Position numbers and translations under genes: made by a program. A model generated the notes under the pieces. It did no database searches. It was not told the DNA's origin and saw nothing but the letters and a program-made list of their open reading frames with translations. 53,868 bases of DNA from Prevotellaceae bacterium UBA4361. GTDB taxonomy: Bacteria > Bacteroidota > Bacteroidia > Bacteroidales > Bacteroidaceae. This document shows, in pieces, positions 23,708-32,236 of this stretch (positions are counted from its first letter, which is position 1; each line of letters begins with the position of its first letter). The stretch spans positions 1 through 53,868 of the forward strand of contig DGSN01000049.1 of assembly GCA_002393575.1 (NCBI GenBank). The letters are read 5' to 3'.

Positions 23708-23798
23708 ACGATTTAGATTTTCTTAAACATTTTGACGAGCATTTTTAGCATTATGCAACATTTGCAGATGAAAAACGGAAAAAAATCGGTTGAAACAC

Positions 23799-23828
23799 TT
23801 GCTATGTCAAAAAAACTACGTAAATTTG
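23799..23828 (+). promoter_or_regulatory. Promoter for tRNA-Val
   Basis: TTG (23799-23801), 19 bases, then TAAATTTG (23821-23828). The tRNA starts 18 bases later. Confidence 0.75.
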
Positions 23829-23846
23829 CATAACCATTAAAAATAA

Positions 23847-23921
23847 GGGCGTTTAGCTCAGCTGGTTCAGAGCATCTGCCTTACAAGCAGAGGGTCGGCG
23901 GTTCGAATCCGTCAACGCCCA
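23847..23921 (+). tRNA. tRNA-Val (anticodon TAC)
   Basis: A cloverleaf with acceptor GGGCGTT/AACGCCC, D-arm AGCTCAGCTGGTTCAGAGC, anticodon stem TCTGC/GCAGA with loop CTTACAA giving TAC, and T-arm CGGCGGTTCGAATCCGTC. Discriminator A; CCA is not encoded. It has its own promoter and a terminator downstream. Confidence 0.95.
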
Positions 23922-23935
23922 CTCAACTTCAGCGT

Positions 23936-23976
23936 AGGATTGAGACTATGATGTTAGTTTCAGTCCTATTTTTAAT
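23936..23976 (+). terminator. Terminator after tRNA-Val
   Basis: AGGATTGAGAC (23936-23946) pairs with GTTTCAGTCCT (23957-23967) using G-T wobbles, followed by ATTTTTAAT. Confidence 0.75.
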
Positions 23977-24079
23977 TATATAAGAACATTTTTGCATACT
24001 CACTATTGAATTACGTCTCTACGCACACGACAAACGAACTCAGAACAAATTCACACACCAAACACTTTTGACACGACCT

Positions 24080-24385
24080 ATGAATCAGACACTGAAATAT
24101 TATTATTCCAAATTCAAATATGCCATCAAGTACATCGTAGCATTGGGCATTTTTATTGCGTTGATTGGTTTTATCGGCGAACATTGCTTGCGCGAACGCT
24201 ATAAGAGAAAGGTAGAGATTGCTGAACTGGAAACTAAAATCAATGAGCAGAAGCAAAAATTCGAAGAAGACAACAAGGAACTTGAGCGACTGAAGAAGGA
24301 TCCAGAGGCTGTTAGAAAGGTGGCACGAGAGCAGTACTTCATGAAAACCGCCGATGAGGATGTGTTCATCATCGAGGATGAATAA
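24080..24385 (+). CDS. Septum formation initiator, DivIC/FtsB family
   Basis: This 101-residue bitopic protein has a transmembrane helix at about residues 15-33 (AIKYIVALGIFIALIGFIG). A coiled coil follows (40-75, ERYKRKVEIAELETKINEQK), and then the family's C-terminal motif (DPEAVRKVAREQYFMKTADE). The family links to FtsL/FtsQ in the divisome. I start at the ATG at 24080; the frame continues 4 codons upstream to a TTG with no support. The next gene is 152 bases downstream, across a repeat. Confidence 0.9.
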   Translation: MNQTLKYYYSKFKYAIKYIVALGIFIALIGFIGEHCLRERYKRKVEIAELETKINEQKQKFEEDNKELERLKKDPEAVRKVAREQYFMKTADEDVFIIEDE

Positions 24386-24429
24386 AAAGTGAATCAGGGA
24401 TTTTAAGGGATTCATGGAAAGTGGAAAGT

Positions 24430-24507
24430 AGCCCCTCCCAACCTCCCCAAGGGGAGGAGAAGCCGTTTGGATGGTTATTCACTCCCCCTTGGGGGAGCTG
24501 GGGGGCT
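24430..24507. repeat. Two-hairpin GC-rich repeat, copy 2
   Basis: It is nearly identical to the element at 6531-6610: AGCCCCTCC start, CCTCCCCAAGGGGAGG hairpin, GGATGGTTATTCACT spacer, CTCCCCCTTGGGGGAG hairpin and GGGGGGCT end. It lies between divIC and the next gene. Confidence 0.85.
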
Positions 24508-24537
24508 TTAACTATTAACTTTTAACTTATTAAACAC

Positions 24538-24972
24538 ATGAGTAAAGAAAACCACACGCAGAGCAAAACACTACTTTTAGCCGCACAGATTGGCGAGATT
24601 GTCGTGCTCATCTGCACAGCCACGTGGCTCTTTCAGCCTCAGTGGTCGGGTTGGGGTCTTGCCATTGGTGCCGTGGTGTTTGCCATCGGTAGGATTATGG
24701 GAGAGAATGGAGATTATGCCATATCGATGGACAAGAGCATCGACTTCCAGCTTCGTCGGTTGTATCGTCAGCGCATGTTCGGTGTCATCGTCCTGCTTCT
24801 GGCAGCCGTCCTCATCAATATGCCTAACGGCTATTACTCTTTTTGGGGATTAACTCACCCCGTTTATTATCGCTCCTCGTTATGGTTAATGCCGTTTTCC
24901 ATCTTTGTCGTTTTCGAGCTTTATACGGCTTTTCGCATACCTGCAATGGAGAAGAAACTTAAAAAGTCATAA
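24538..24972 (+). CDS. Small integral membrane protein of unknown function
   Basis: This 144-residue protein has four predicted membrane segments (about 12-32, 37-53, 80-97 and 112-130) and a basic C-terminal tail (AMEKKLKKS). An amphipathic loop between segments 2 and 3 (MDKSIDFQLRRLYRQRMFG) is probably cytoplasmic. I recognise no enzymatic motif. It follows divIC on the same strand and might be co-transcribed with it. Gene-like codon use and a sensible topology support a real gene. Confidence 0.75.
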   Translation: MSKENHTQSKTLLLAAQIGEIVVLICTATWLFQPQWSGWGLAIGAVVFAIGRIMGENGDYAISMDKSIDFQLRRLYRQRMFGVIVLLLAAVLINMPNGYYSFWGLTHPVYYRSSLWLMPFSIFVVFELYTAFRIPAMEKKLKKS

Positions 24973-25032
24973 AAAAGACACCAAGCAGAGAAGTTTTTCT
25001 TGCTACGACACCGATTATTGCAAAAAAAGAAT

Positions 25033-25040
25033 TATTTTTG
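25033..25040 (+). promoter_or_regulatory. -7 box for purB
   Basis: TATTTTTG matches TAnnTTTG. It would start a leader of about 215 bases that includes the repeat at 25152-25225. No well-spaced -33 element is seen. I saw no recognisable purine riboswitch in the leader. Confidence 0.45.
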
Positions 25041-25151
25041 CATGTAGAAATAACAAAACACCGTTAGAAGGAGTTTAGCAATTATTGAAAGAAGAAAGCA
25101 ACGCCCTACGAATACAAAAAACAACATTCGCTATCAGGATGGCTTTTAAGA

Positions 25152-25225
25152 GAAAAGTGAAATACAAAAAAATGAATATTTCATGAACATGCCGGATGGC
25201 ATTTTTCACTTTACACTTTTCACTT
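25152..25225. repeat. Palindromic intergenic repeat (family B), inverted copy
   Basis: GAAAAGTGAAA near the left end and TTTCACTTTACACTTTTC near the right end form arms, with TGCCGGATGGCA as a central hairpin. The reverse complement closely matches 42031-42060 (GAAAGTGAAAAGTGAGAAAT, then GCCATCCGGC). Confidence 0.7.
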
Positions 25226-25262
25226 ATGTTGTCGTTTTCATCAGTTATTATATCATAAGAAA

Positions 25263-26609
25263 ATGGAATTGAACGCACTCACGGCTGTTTCACCTATTGA
25301 TGGCCGATACAGAAGCAAAACACAGGAATTGGCATCTTACTTTTCAGAATATGCTCTGATAAAGTATCGTGTAAGGGTAGAAATCGAATACTTTATTACG
25401 CTCTGTGAACTTCCACTGCCTCAGTTGGAATCGTTTGACCATGCTCTTTTCGAAACGCTGCGCGACATTTACCGTAACTTCTCGGAGGAGGATGCTCAGC
25501 GCGTGAAGGATATAGAGAAGGTGACTAACCACGACGTGAAGGCTGTGGAATACTTCATCAAGGAAGAACTTGACAAAATCGGCAACTTCGATGAGTATAA
25601 GGAATTTATACATTTTGGATTGACAAGCCAGGACATCAACAACACGTCCATTCCTCTTTCTATCAAGGATGCACTGAACGAAGTGTATGAACCTCTGTTG
25701 GAAGAACTGATTGAGCAGTTGGAGACATACGCTGAGGAATGGAAAGACATTCCAATGCTTGCAAAGACACACGGACAGCCCGCTTCCCCTACCCGCCTGG
25801 GCAAAGAAGTGATGGTGTACGTATATCGTCTGACTGAACAATTGCAACAACTGAAGGCTTGCAAAATAACTGCTAAATTCGGTGGAGCTACAGGCAACTA
25901 CAATGCGCATCATGTGGCTTACCCACAATATGACTGGAAAGCGTTTGGCAATCGTTTCGTCAGCGAGAAGCTGGGGCTGGAGCGTGAACAATGGACTACT
26001 CAGATTTCCAACTACGACAATTTGGGAGCTATTTTCGATGCCATGCGACGCATCAACACCATCATCATCGACTTGGACCGCGACTTCTGGATGTACGTCT
26101 CAATGGAATACTTCAAGCAGAAAATCAAGGCAGGTGAGGTAGGTTCAAGTGCCATGCCACACAAGGTGAATCCTATCGACTTTGAGAACTCGGAAGGTAA
26201 CCTCGGCATAGCAAATGCCATCTTAGCTCATTTGGCACAAAAACTTCCTGTGAGCCGCTTGCAGCGCGACTTGACAGACTCAACGGTGCTGCGCAATGTG
26301 GGTGTACCAATGGGACATACGCTCATTTCCATTCAGAGCACGCTGAAGGGACTGCGTAAGCTGCTCTTGAATGAAGATGCCATCAACCGCGATTTGGACA
26401 ACTGCTGGGCTGTGTGCGCTGAAGCTATTCAAACCATCTTGCGACGCGAGGCTTATCCACATCCATACGAAGCACTCAAAGCATTGACTCGCACCAATTC
26501 TGCAATCACAGAGGAGAGCATCCATCATTTTATTGAAGGACTTGAGGTGCCAGAAAGTGTGAAGGCAGAATTGCGACAAATCACCCCACACAGCTACACG
26601 GGTGTTTAG
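25263..26609 (+). CDS. purB: Adenylosuccinate lyase
   Basis: This 448-residue enzyme catalyses two fumarate-releasing steps in purine synthesis (SAICAR to AICAR, and adenylosuccinate to AMP). It has the N-terminal SPIDGRYRSKTQEL, the TSQDINNTS block, KTHGQPASPTRLGKE with the catalytic His, and the flexible signature loop GSSAMPHKVNPIDFEN (about 294-309). It is of the E. coli-like PurB type. No other pur genes are adjacent. Confidence 0.97.
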   Translation: MELNALTAVSPIDGRYRSKTQELASYFSEYALIKYRVRVEIEYFITLCELPLPQLESFDHALFETLRDIYRNFSEEDAQRVKDIEKVTNHDVKAVEYFIKEELDKIGNFDEYKEFIHFGLTSQDINNTSIPLSIKDALNEVYEPLLEELIEQLETYAEEWKDIPMLAKTHGQPASPTRLGKEVMVYVYRLTEQLQQLKACKITAKFGGATGNYNAHHVAYPQYDWKAFGNRFVSEKLGLEREQWTTQISNYDNLGAIFDAMRRINTIIIDLDRDFWMYVSMEYFKQKIKAGEVGSSAMPHKVNPIDFENSEGNLGIANAILAHLAQKLPVSRLQRDLTDSTVLRNVGVPMGHTLISIQSTLKGLRKLLLNEDAINRDLDNCWAVCAEAIQTILRREAYPHPYEALKALTRTNSAITEESIHHFIEGLEVPESVKAELRQITPHSYTGV

Positions 26610-26706
26610 TCAGTGACAGAACATCAGCACACTTGATGTGAAACCAGAACCAAAACAGTTTACAATCAACCAATTGAAATAAAAAATTTTTATTAAATTA
26701 CTTTTT

Positions 26707-26722
26707 CCATCCGAGAGGATGG
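26707..26722 (+). promoter_or_regulatory. Short hairpin in the purB to pseudouridine synthase gap
   Basis: CCATCC-GAGA-GGATGG is a perfect stem with a GNRA-like tetraloop, 70 bases before the start at 26793 and with no T-tract. It is probably in the 5' leader of the next gene. Its role is unknown. The rest of the 183-base gap is AT-rich without a clear promoter. Confidence 0.5.
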
Positions 26723-26792
26723 CGGAATGTGTTTAACTAAATAATTTTATTATCATTTATTATTTCATGTACAAAAAAACATTTAAAAGACT

Positions 26793-28202
26793 ATGAGTGA
26801 ATTAGACGAATGGCAGGACAACAATTCTTCTGCAGAAAAAAATGAAAATGAGGGTGGTCGTGAAGGTTATCGCTCATTCAACCGTGAAAGCAACGGAGGA
26901 CAGCGTCCTCGTTTCAGCACTAATGGTGGAAATGGCGAACGTCCACGACGTCCACGTTTCAACAGTTCAGAACGTGGATACAACAGTAACAACAATCAAC
27001 AAGGTTTCCGCCCAGAGGGATTTGGCAGAAGCAGTGGCAACAACGGCGGATATGGACAGCGTCCTTACAACAACCGCAACGGTTTTGGAGGAAACAATTA
27101 CGACGACCAAGGTGGATACCGTCCACGCCAAAACAGCTTCTCACAGGGCTATCGCCAAGGCAATAGCGAAGGTGGTGGCTACAACCAGCGTGGTGGCTAC
27201 AACAATGGTGGCGGCTATAACAACCAGCGTGGTGGCAATTTCGGAGGCCAGCGCGGAGGTGGCTACAACAACCAACGTGGAGGCGGCAGATACAACAACC
27301 AACGCGGTGGCGGTTATAACAACCAGCGCGGAGGTGGCTACAACAACCAACGTGGCGGATTTGGCGGCGGTTACAACAACCAGCGCAACCAAGGCTTCAA
27401 GCAAAGAGGTGGCGGCTATAATCCAAATGCCAAATATTCTCAGAAAAAACGTATCGAATATAAAGAGTATATTGAAGATCCAGATGCACCAATCCGCTTG
27501 AACAAGTTCCTTGCTAATGCAGGAGTATGTTCACGTCGTGAGGCTGACCAGTTCATTCAGGCAGGCGTGGTGAAAGTAAACGGTGAGGTCGTTACAGAAC
27601 TCGGCTCAAAGGTGCAGCGCACTGACACCATCCACTTCCACGACCAGCTCGTGACACTCGAAAAGAAGGTGTACGTCATCCTCAATAAGCCAAAGGACTA
27701 TGTGACCACAAGCGACGATCCTCAGCAGCGCAAGACTGTGATGGAACTTGTGAAGGATGCGTGTCGTGAAAGAATCTACCCAGTGGGCCGACTCGACCGC
27801 AACACAACAGGTGTACTTCTTTTCACTAACGATGGTGATTTGGCAAGCAAGCTCACTCACCCTAAGTTCCTCAAAAAGAAAATCTACCATGTATATCTCG
27901 ACCACAACGCAACGGCTGCCGACTTGAAGCAGATTGCAGATGGTATCACACTGGAAGATGGCGAGGTACATGCAGATGCCATTAGCTATGCTTCGGATAC
28001 TGACAAAAAGCAAGTGGGCATTGAAATACACTCTGGAAAGAACCGCATCGTGCGCCGCATCTTCGAATCGTTGGGTTACCGTGTATTGAAGCTCGACCGT
28101 GTGATGTTCGCAGGTCTGACCAAGAAGGGACTCAAGCGTGGTGATTGGCGCTATCTGACAGAGCAGGAAGTTGCTATGCTCCACATGGGTTCTTTTGAAT
28201 AA
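26793..28202 (+). CDS. RluB/RsuA-family rRNA pseudouridine synthase with RGG-rich N-terminal tail
   Basis: The protein has 469 residues. Residues 1-225 are low-complexity, rich in Gly, Asn, Arg, Tyr and Gln. They contain about eight repeats of the type GGGYNNQRGG between residues 125 and 210. From 233 an S4 RNA-binding domain (IRLNKFLANAGVCSRREADQ) leads into the catalytic domain with GRLDRNTTGVLLFTNDGDLA, whose Asp (about 334) is the catalytic residue. RluB-type enzymes modify 23S rRNA helix 89. Only the C-terminal 240 residues are standard family length; the tail is an addition suited to RNA binding or condensate formation. The asnS gene starts 17 bases downstream. Confidence 0.9.
   Translation: MSELDEWQDNNSSAEKNENEGGREGYRSFNRESNGGQRPRFSTNGGNGERPRRPRFNSSERGYNSNNNQQGFRPEGFGRSSGNNGGYGQRPYNNRNGFGGNNYDDQGGYRPRQNSFSQGYRQGNSEGGGYNQRGGYNNGGGYNNQRGGNFGGQRGGGYNNQRGGGRYNNQRGGGYNNQRGGGYNNQRGGFGGGYNNQRNQGFKQRGGGYNPNAKYSQKKRIEYKEYIEDPDAPIRLNKFLANAGVCSRREADQFIQAGVVKVNGEVVTELGSKVQRTDTIHFHDQLVTLEKKVYVILNKPKDYVTTSDDPQQRKTVMELVKDACRERIYPVGRLDRNTTGVLLFTNDGDLASKLTHPKFLKKKIYHVYLDHNATAADLKQIADGITLEDGEVHADAISYASDTDKKQVGIEIHSGKNRIVRRIFESLGYRVLKLDRVMFAGLTKKGLKRGDWRYLTEQEVAMLHMGSFE
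27170..27425 (+). repeat. In-frame tandem repeats encoding RGG/YNNQRGG units
   Basis: Repeated units of about 24-30 bases with the core GGCTACAACAACCAACGTGG and variants. The period is a multiple of three and stays within the open frame. Copies differ at third positions, so the array is old or under protein-level selection. Confidence 0.85.
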
Positions 28203-28219
28203 AAAGATAAAATGGAAAA

Positions 28220-29626
28220 ATGGAAAAAATTCGTAGAACAAAAATAGTGGATATCCTCAAGTGCGAGGATTATGGCACAATTGTGAATGTAAAAGGTTGG
28301 GTACGCTCAAAGCGTGGTTCCAAGAATGTTAACTTCATAGCACTCAATGATGGCTCTACCATCAAGAATGTGCAGATTGTTGCCGATGTTGAAAAGTTCG
28401 ATGAAGAGATGTTCAAGCTCATCACAACAGGAGCTTGCATCAGCGTGAATGGTGAACTTGTGAAAAGTCCAGGCGAAGGCCAGGCAAGCGAAATACAAGC
28501 AACAGAAATAGAAGTGCTTGGCACATGCCCTAACGACTACCCAATGCAGAAGAAAGGACAGAGTTTCGAGTACATGCGTCAATTTGCTCACCTCCGTCTG
28601 CGTACCAACACATTTGGAGCAGTTTTCCGCATTCGCCACAACATGGCTATTGCTATTCACAAGTTCTTCCACGACAGAGGATTCTTCTATTTCCACTCTC
28701 CAATCATCACAGCCAGCGACTGCGAAGGTGCAGGCCAGATGTTCCAAGTGACTACCAAGAACCTCTATGACTTAAAGAAGGACGAAAACGGAAGTATTAT
28801 CTACGACGATGACTTCTTCGGAAAGAGCACATCGCTTACCGTCAGTGGACAGCTCGAAGGTGAATTAGGAGCAACTGCGCTTGGACAAATCTACACCTTT
28901 GGTCCAACATTCCGTGCTGAGAATTCCAACACCCCTCGCCACTTGGCTGAATTCTGGATGATAGAGCCAGAAGTTGCATTCATCGACATGCAGGACCTGA
29001 TGGACCTCGAAGAGGAATTCATCAAATACTGTGTGCAGTGGGCACTCGACAACTGCCAGGACGACCTTGCTTTCCTCAATAAAATGATTGACAAAACTCT
29101 CCTTGAGCGACTCAATTCTGTGGTTAGCACCGACTTTGTTCGTCTGCCTTACACTGAAGGAATCAAGATTCTGGAAGAAGCCATTGCCAGCGGAAAGAAG
29201 AAATTCGAGTTCCCTGTCTATTGGGGATGCGACCTCGCCAGCGAGCATGAACGCTATCTCGTGGAGGAACACTTCAAGAAGCCTGTTATTATGACTGACT
29301 ATCCAAAGGAAATCAAAGCCTTCTATATGAAGATAAACGAGGATGGCAAGACGGTTCAAGGCACAGATGTGCTGTTCCCTCAAATTGGTGAAATCATCGG
29401 TGGCTCTGTTCGTGAAGAGAACTACGACAAGCTGATGAATGAAATCGAAGAACGTAAGATTCCAATGAAAGACATGTGGTGGTATCTCGATACTCGCAAG
29501 TTTGGTACATGTCCTCATGGTGGTTTCGGACTGGGATTCGAGCGTCTCATCCTGTTCGTAACAGGTATGCAGAACATCCGCGATGTCATTCCTTTCCCAC
29601 GTACTCCTAAGACAGCAGATTTCTAA
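28220..29626 (+). CDS. asnS: Asparagine--tRNA ligase
   Basis: This 468-residue class IIb aminoacyl-tRNA synthetase has an N-terminal OB-fold anticodon-binding domain (about 18-105, VNVKGWVRSKRGSKNVNFIA). The catalytic core follows, with motif 2 FGPTFRAENSNTPRHLAEFW and motif 3 GGFGLGFERLILFVTGMQNI. The C-terminus RDVIPFPRTPKTADF is typical of AsnRS. The first upstream ATG (28212) is in another frame and closes after 11 codons. A terminator follows. Confidence 0.97.
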   Translation: MEKIRRTKIVDILKCEDYGTIVNVKGWVRSKRGSKNVNFIALNDGSTIKNVQIVADVEKFDEEMFKLITTGACISVNGELVKSPGEGQASEIQATEIEVLGTCPNDYPMQKKGQSFEYMRQFAHLRLRTNTFGAVFRIRHNMAIAIHKFFHDRGFFYFHSPIITASDCEGAGQMFQVTTKNLYDLKKDENGSIIYDDDFFGKSTSLTVSGQLEGELGATALGQIYTFGPTFRAENSNTPRHLAEFWMIEPEVAFIDMQDLMDLEEEFIKYCVQWALDNCQDDLAFLNKMIDKTLLERLNSVVSTDFVRLPYTEGIKILEEAIASGKKKFEFPVYWGCDLASEHERYLVEEHFKKPVIMTDYPKEIKAFYMKINEDGKTVQGTDVLFPQIGEIIGGSVREENYDKLMNEIEERKIPMKDMWWYLDTRKFGTCPHGGFGLGFERLILFVTGMQNIRDVIPFPRTPKTADF

Positions 29627-29650
29627 TATTGGCTCTCTTTATCAATTAAA

Positions 29651-29686
29651 AAACCTTCTGCAATGGGCTGCAGAAGGTTTTTTATT
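29651..29686 (+). terminator. Terminator after asnS
   Basis: AAACCTTCTGCA (29651-29662) pairs perfectly with TGCAGAAGGTTT (29669-29680), followed by TTTATTT. The A-tract on the other side allows use by the convergent gene as well. Confidence 0.9.
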
Positions 29687-29728
29687 TCATCACTATCATT
29701 CATGGAAATTCTTTTGCCATGTCCTATA

Positions 29729-30418
29729 TCACATCTCTTCCCTCACATAATCAATGGCACGGTTCAGATAATCCAAGAAAGGCTTGGCGGTTTGGAATAT
29801 GTCAGCAACATGTTCACATACATGCTTGTCGAAAATAAATCTATCATCAGGTTCGAAATAAGGACAGAAGACCTTCAACTTCAGATACTCCGCCCAAGGT
29901 GAGTCGGCTGGAAATCCTTGTGGCACCCTCTTCAACTTATCTTCATCACTAAACTGCAAACGAGCATCCAACTGTTTTCTGACAATATCATCAAAGTCGC
30001 CATCCCCATTCTGAATATCCTCACGCAGAGTCTTTAAGACACGAGCATCAAAACAATAATCGCCTACAGCCAACACATGCGAAGACATAACACCTTCATT
30101 TCTACCACCTGCTGCTACGTGAAAATAATAGCCTGAATACCCAGATTTCTTACCACCTTTACAAATGTAGATGCCGAAATGGGTTTTATAAGGCGATTTA
30201 TCTTTTGAAAAACGCAAATCTCTATAAATGCGGAAGGTGCAATCTTTCAGTGTTAATCCTTGCACCGAAGGGTCAAAAGCCCCAACACGTTGAATCAACT
30301 CTTCTCCAAAAGCACTGAATATCGCCAATGCAGATTGATAGTCTGCCTTGTGCTCGATGAACCATTCCCTATTGTTATTCGCCTGAAGTTGACGAAGAAA
30401 ACCTACGACTTCTTTCAT
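29729..30418 (-). CDS. DUF2461 family protein
   Basis: This 229-residue cytoplasmic protein matches the DUF2461 (TIGR02453) family. Family blocks are FLRQLQANNNREWF at the N-terminus and FRIYRDLRFSKDKSPYKTHF in the middle. YYFHVAAGGRNEGVMSS follows. There is no signal peptide. The biochemical function of the family is not established as far as I know. It converges on asnS and is divergent from the FAD oxidoreductase gene. Confidence 0.85.
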   Translation of the reverse strand: MKEVVGFLRQLQANNNREWFIEHKADYQSALAIFSAFGEELIQRVGAFDPSVQGLTLKDCTFRIYRDLRFSKDKSPYKTHFGIYICKGGKKSGYSGYYFHVAAGGRNEGVMSSHVLAVGDYCFDARVLKTLREDIQNGDGDFDDIVRKQLDARLQFSDEDKLKRVPQGFPADSPWAEYLKLKVFCPYFEPDDRFIFDKHVCEHVADIFQTAKPFLDYLNRAIDYVREEM

Positions 30419-30502
30419 GAATTCTATGATTAAATGACAATAAACTATTTCACAAAAATAGAAAGAATTCTCCTCATTACCAAATTATCAAAATAAAAAA
30501 CT

Positions 30503-30510
30503 TAACTTTG
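30503..30510 (+). promoter_or_regulatory. -7 box for the FAD oxidoreductase gene
   Basis: TAACTTTG, 49 bases before the start codon. The -33 element is not clear. Confidence 0.5.
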
Positions 30511-30558
30511 CATCAACAAATCGGTATATCGTCAATTCTCTAATTCGAAAATCCCTAT

Positions 30559-32175
30559 ATGATTCAAGAATATCAAATCAGAATTCTACCAGAACAGGCA
30601 GCAAATGAAACATTCATTGCACGTTTTCTCATTACAGACAAAGGCATCAACCCAAAAGACATCACTCACATCAGAGTGCTGAAACGCAGTATTGATGCTC
30701 GTCAGCGCACCATCTATGTCAATCTGAATGTGAGGGTCTATCTAAATGAGAAACCCGAAGATGAGGAATTTATCAGAACCGAATACCAAAATGTGGAAGG
30801 ACGCACCGAAGCCATCGTTGTTGGTGCAGGTCCTGGTGGATTGTTTGCAGCCCTTCGTCTCATTGAATTAGGAATACGACCTATCGTCGTGGAACGAGGA
30901 AAAGACGTTCACACTCGGAGAAAAGACATTGCAAAAATATCACGTGAACACATGGTCAATCCCGAATCAAACTATAGTTTCGGCGAAGGAGGAGCTGGAG
31001 CTTTTTCTGATGGAAAACTCTACACGCGCAGCAAAAAACGTGGCAATGTTGACAAAATACTCAATGTGTTCTGCCAACACGGAGCATCCACTTCTATTTT
31101 GATAGATGCACATCCACACATCGGTACCGACAAATTGCCTCGTGTCATTGAAGCCATGCGAAACACCATCATTCGCTGTGGAGGTGAAGTGCATTTCCAA
31201 ACGAAAATGACCGATATACTGATGGATGGTGAAAAAGTAAAAGGAATCCGATATGAGTGTGCAGATGAATCGAGTTCTCTTCCAGTTACGGGCGAGATGA
31301 ATGCACGTGCCATCATCCTTGCCACTGGACATTCTGCCCGTGATGTATATCGTTGGCTCCATACCCATCACATCGACATCGAAGCCAAAGACCTGGCGGT
31401 AGGTGTGCGTTTGGAGCATCCAGCAGAGCTCATCGACAAAATCCAATACCACAACAAAAACGGTAAAGGGAAATATCTGCCAACAGCCGAGTATTCTTTT
31501 GTCTCACAAGTGGATGGCCGAGGAGTCTATAGCTTTTGCATGTGTCCTGGAGGTATTGTCGTTCCAGCAGCCAGTGGACCAGAGCAAATGGTGGTGAACG
31601 GCATGTCGCCTTCCTTACGCAATTCACCTTGGAGCAATAGCGGAATGGTGGTCGAACTACATGTCGAGGATCTCAGCAATCCTTCACTCCTTGACAAAGG
31701 AACAATTCCTGATGTGCATTCTCCTCTTGCCATGATGGAATTTCAAGAACACTTGGAGCGTATTGCATGGATACAGGGAAATCGTCGTCAGACAGCTCCA
31801 GCCCAACGAATGGCAGATTTTGTCAATCGTCATCTCTCATACGACCTTCCCACAACATCCTACGCAGCAGGACTTATCTCCACCCCCATGCACTTTTGGA
31901 TGCCGTCGTTCATCACTTCTCGCTTGAAACAAGGATTTCTGAACTTTGGAAAATCCTCTCATGGCTTTCTTACGAACGAAGCCACAATGATTGGAGTGGA
32001 AACCCGCACCAGTTCCCCTGTTCGCATTCTTCGCAACCGAGAAACATTCCAGCATATCCGAGTGCAAGGACTCTTCCCTTGTGGTGAAGGAGCAGGCTAT
32101 GCTGGTGGCATTGTTTCAGCAGGTATTGACGGAGAACGCTGTGCAGAAATGTTGGCAGAATACCTTCAGCAGTAA
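30559..32175 (+). CDS. FAD-dependent oxidoreductase (COG2509-like)
   Basis: This 538-residue soluble flavoprotein has about 80 N-terminal residues forming a small alpha/beta domain. The dinucleotide-binding fold follows, AIVVGAGPGGLFAALRLIEL (about 85-104). It then has the family's GEGGAGAFSDGKLYTRSKKR, ARAIILATGHSARDVY, and the C-terminal FAD contact GLFPCGEGAGYAGGIVSAGI. Close relatives are annotated as uncharacterised FAD-dependent dehydrogenases; the substrate is unknown. It stands alone with its own -7 box. Confidence 0.85.
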   Translation: MIQEYQIRILPEQAANETFIARFLITDKGINPKDITHIRVLKRSIDARQRTIYVNLNVRVYLNEKPEDEEFIRTEYQNVEGRTEAIVVGAGPGGLFAALRLIELGIRPIVVERGKDVHTRRKDIAKISREHMVNPESNYSFGEGGAGAFSDGKLYTRSKKRGNVDKILNVFCQHGASTSILIDAHPHIGTDKLPRVIEAMRNTIIRCGGEVHFQTKMTDILMDGEKVKGIRYECADESSSLPVTGEMNARAIILATGHSARDVYRWLHTHHIDIEAKDLAVGVRLEHPAELIDKIQYHNKNGKGKYLPTAEYSFVSQVDGRGVYSFCMCPGGIVVPAASGPEQMVVNGMSPSLRNSPWSNSGMVVELHVEDLSNPSLLDKGTIPDVHSPLAMMEFQEHLERIAWIQGNRRQTAPAQRMADFVNRHLSYDLPTTSYAAGLISTPMHFWMPSFITSRLKQGFLNFGKSSHGFLTNEATMIGVETRTSSPVRILRNRETFQHIRVQGLFPCGEGAGYAGGIVSAGIDGERCAEMLAEYLQQ

Positions 32176-32183
32176 ATGAAAAC

Positions 32184-32222
32184 AGGAGACGCACTTTGAG
32201 TTTGTCCCCTATTTTGCTTTTT
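32184..32222 (+). terminator. Weak terminator after the FAD oxidoreductase gene
   Basis: AGGAGAC (32184-32190) and GTCCCCT (32204-32210) pair with one mismatch, followed by ATTTTGCTTTTTG. Confidence 0.45.
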
Positions 32223-32236
32223 GACATTACTTGGAT

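Noticed and set aside
25041..25262. Purine riboswitch before purB
   Set aside because: No conserved purine-aptamer core is recognisable; the leader consists largely of a dispersed palindromic repeat.
27170..27425. CRISPR or non-coding tandem repeat
   Set aside because: The repeats keep one reading frame inside a complete gene and encode a regular RGG-type peptide.
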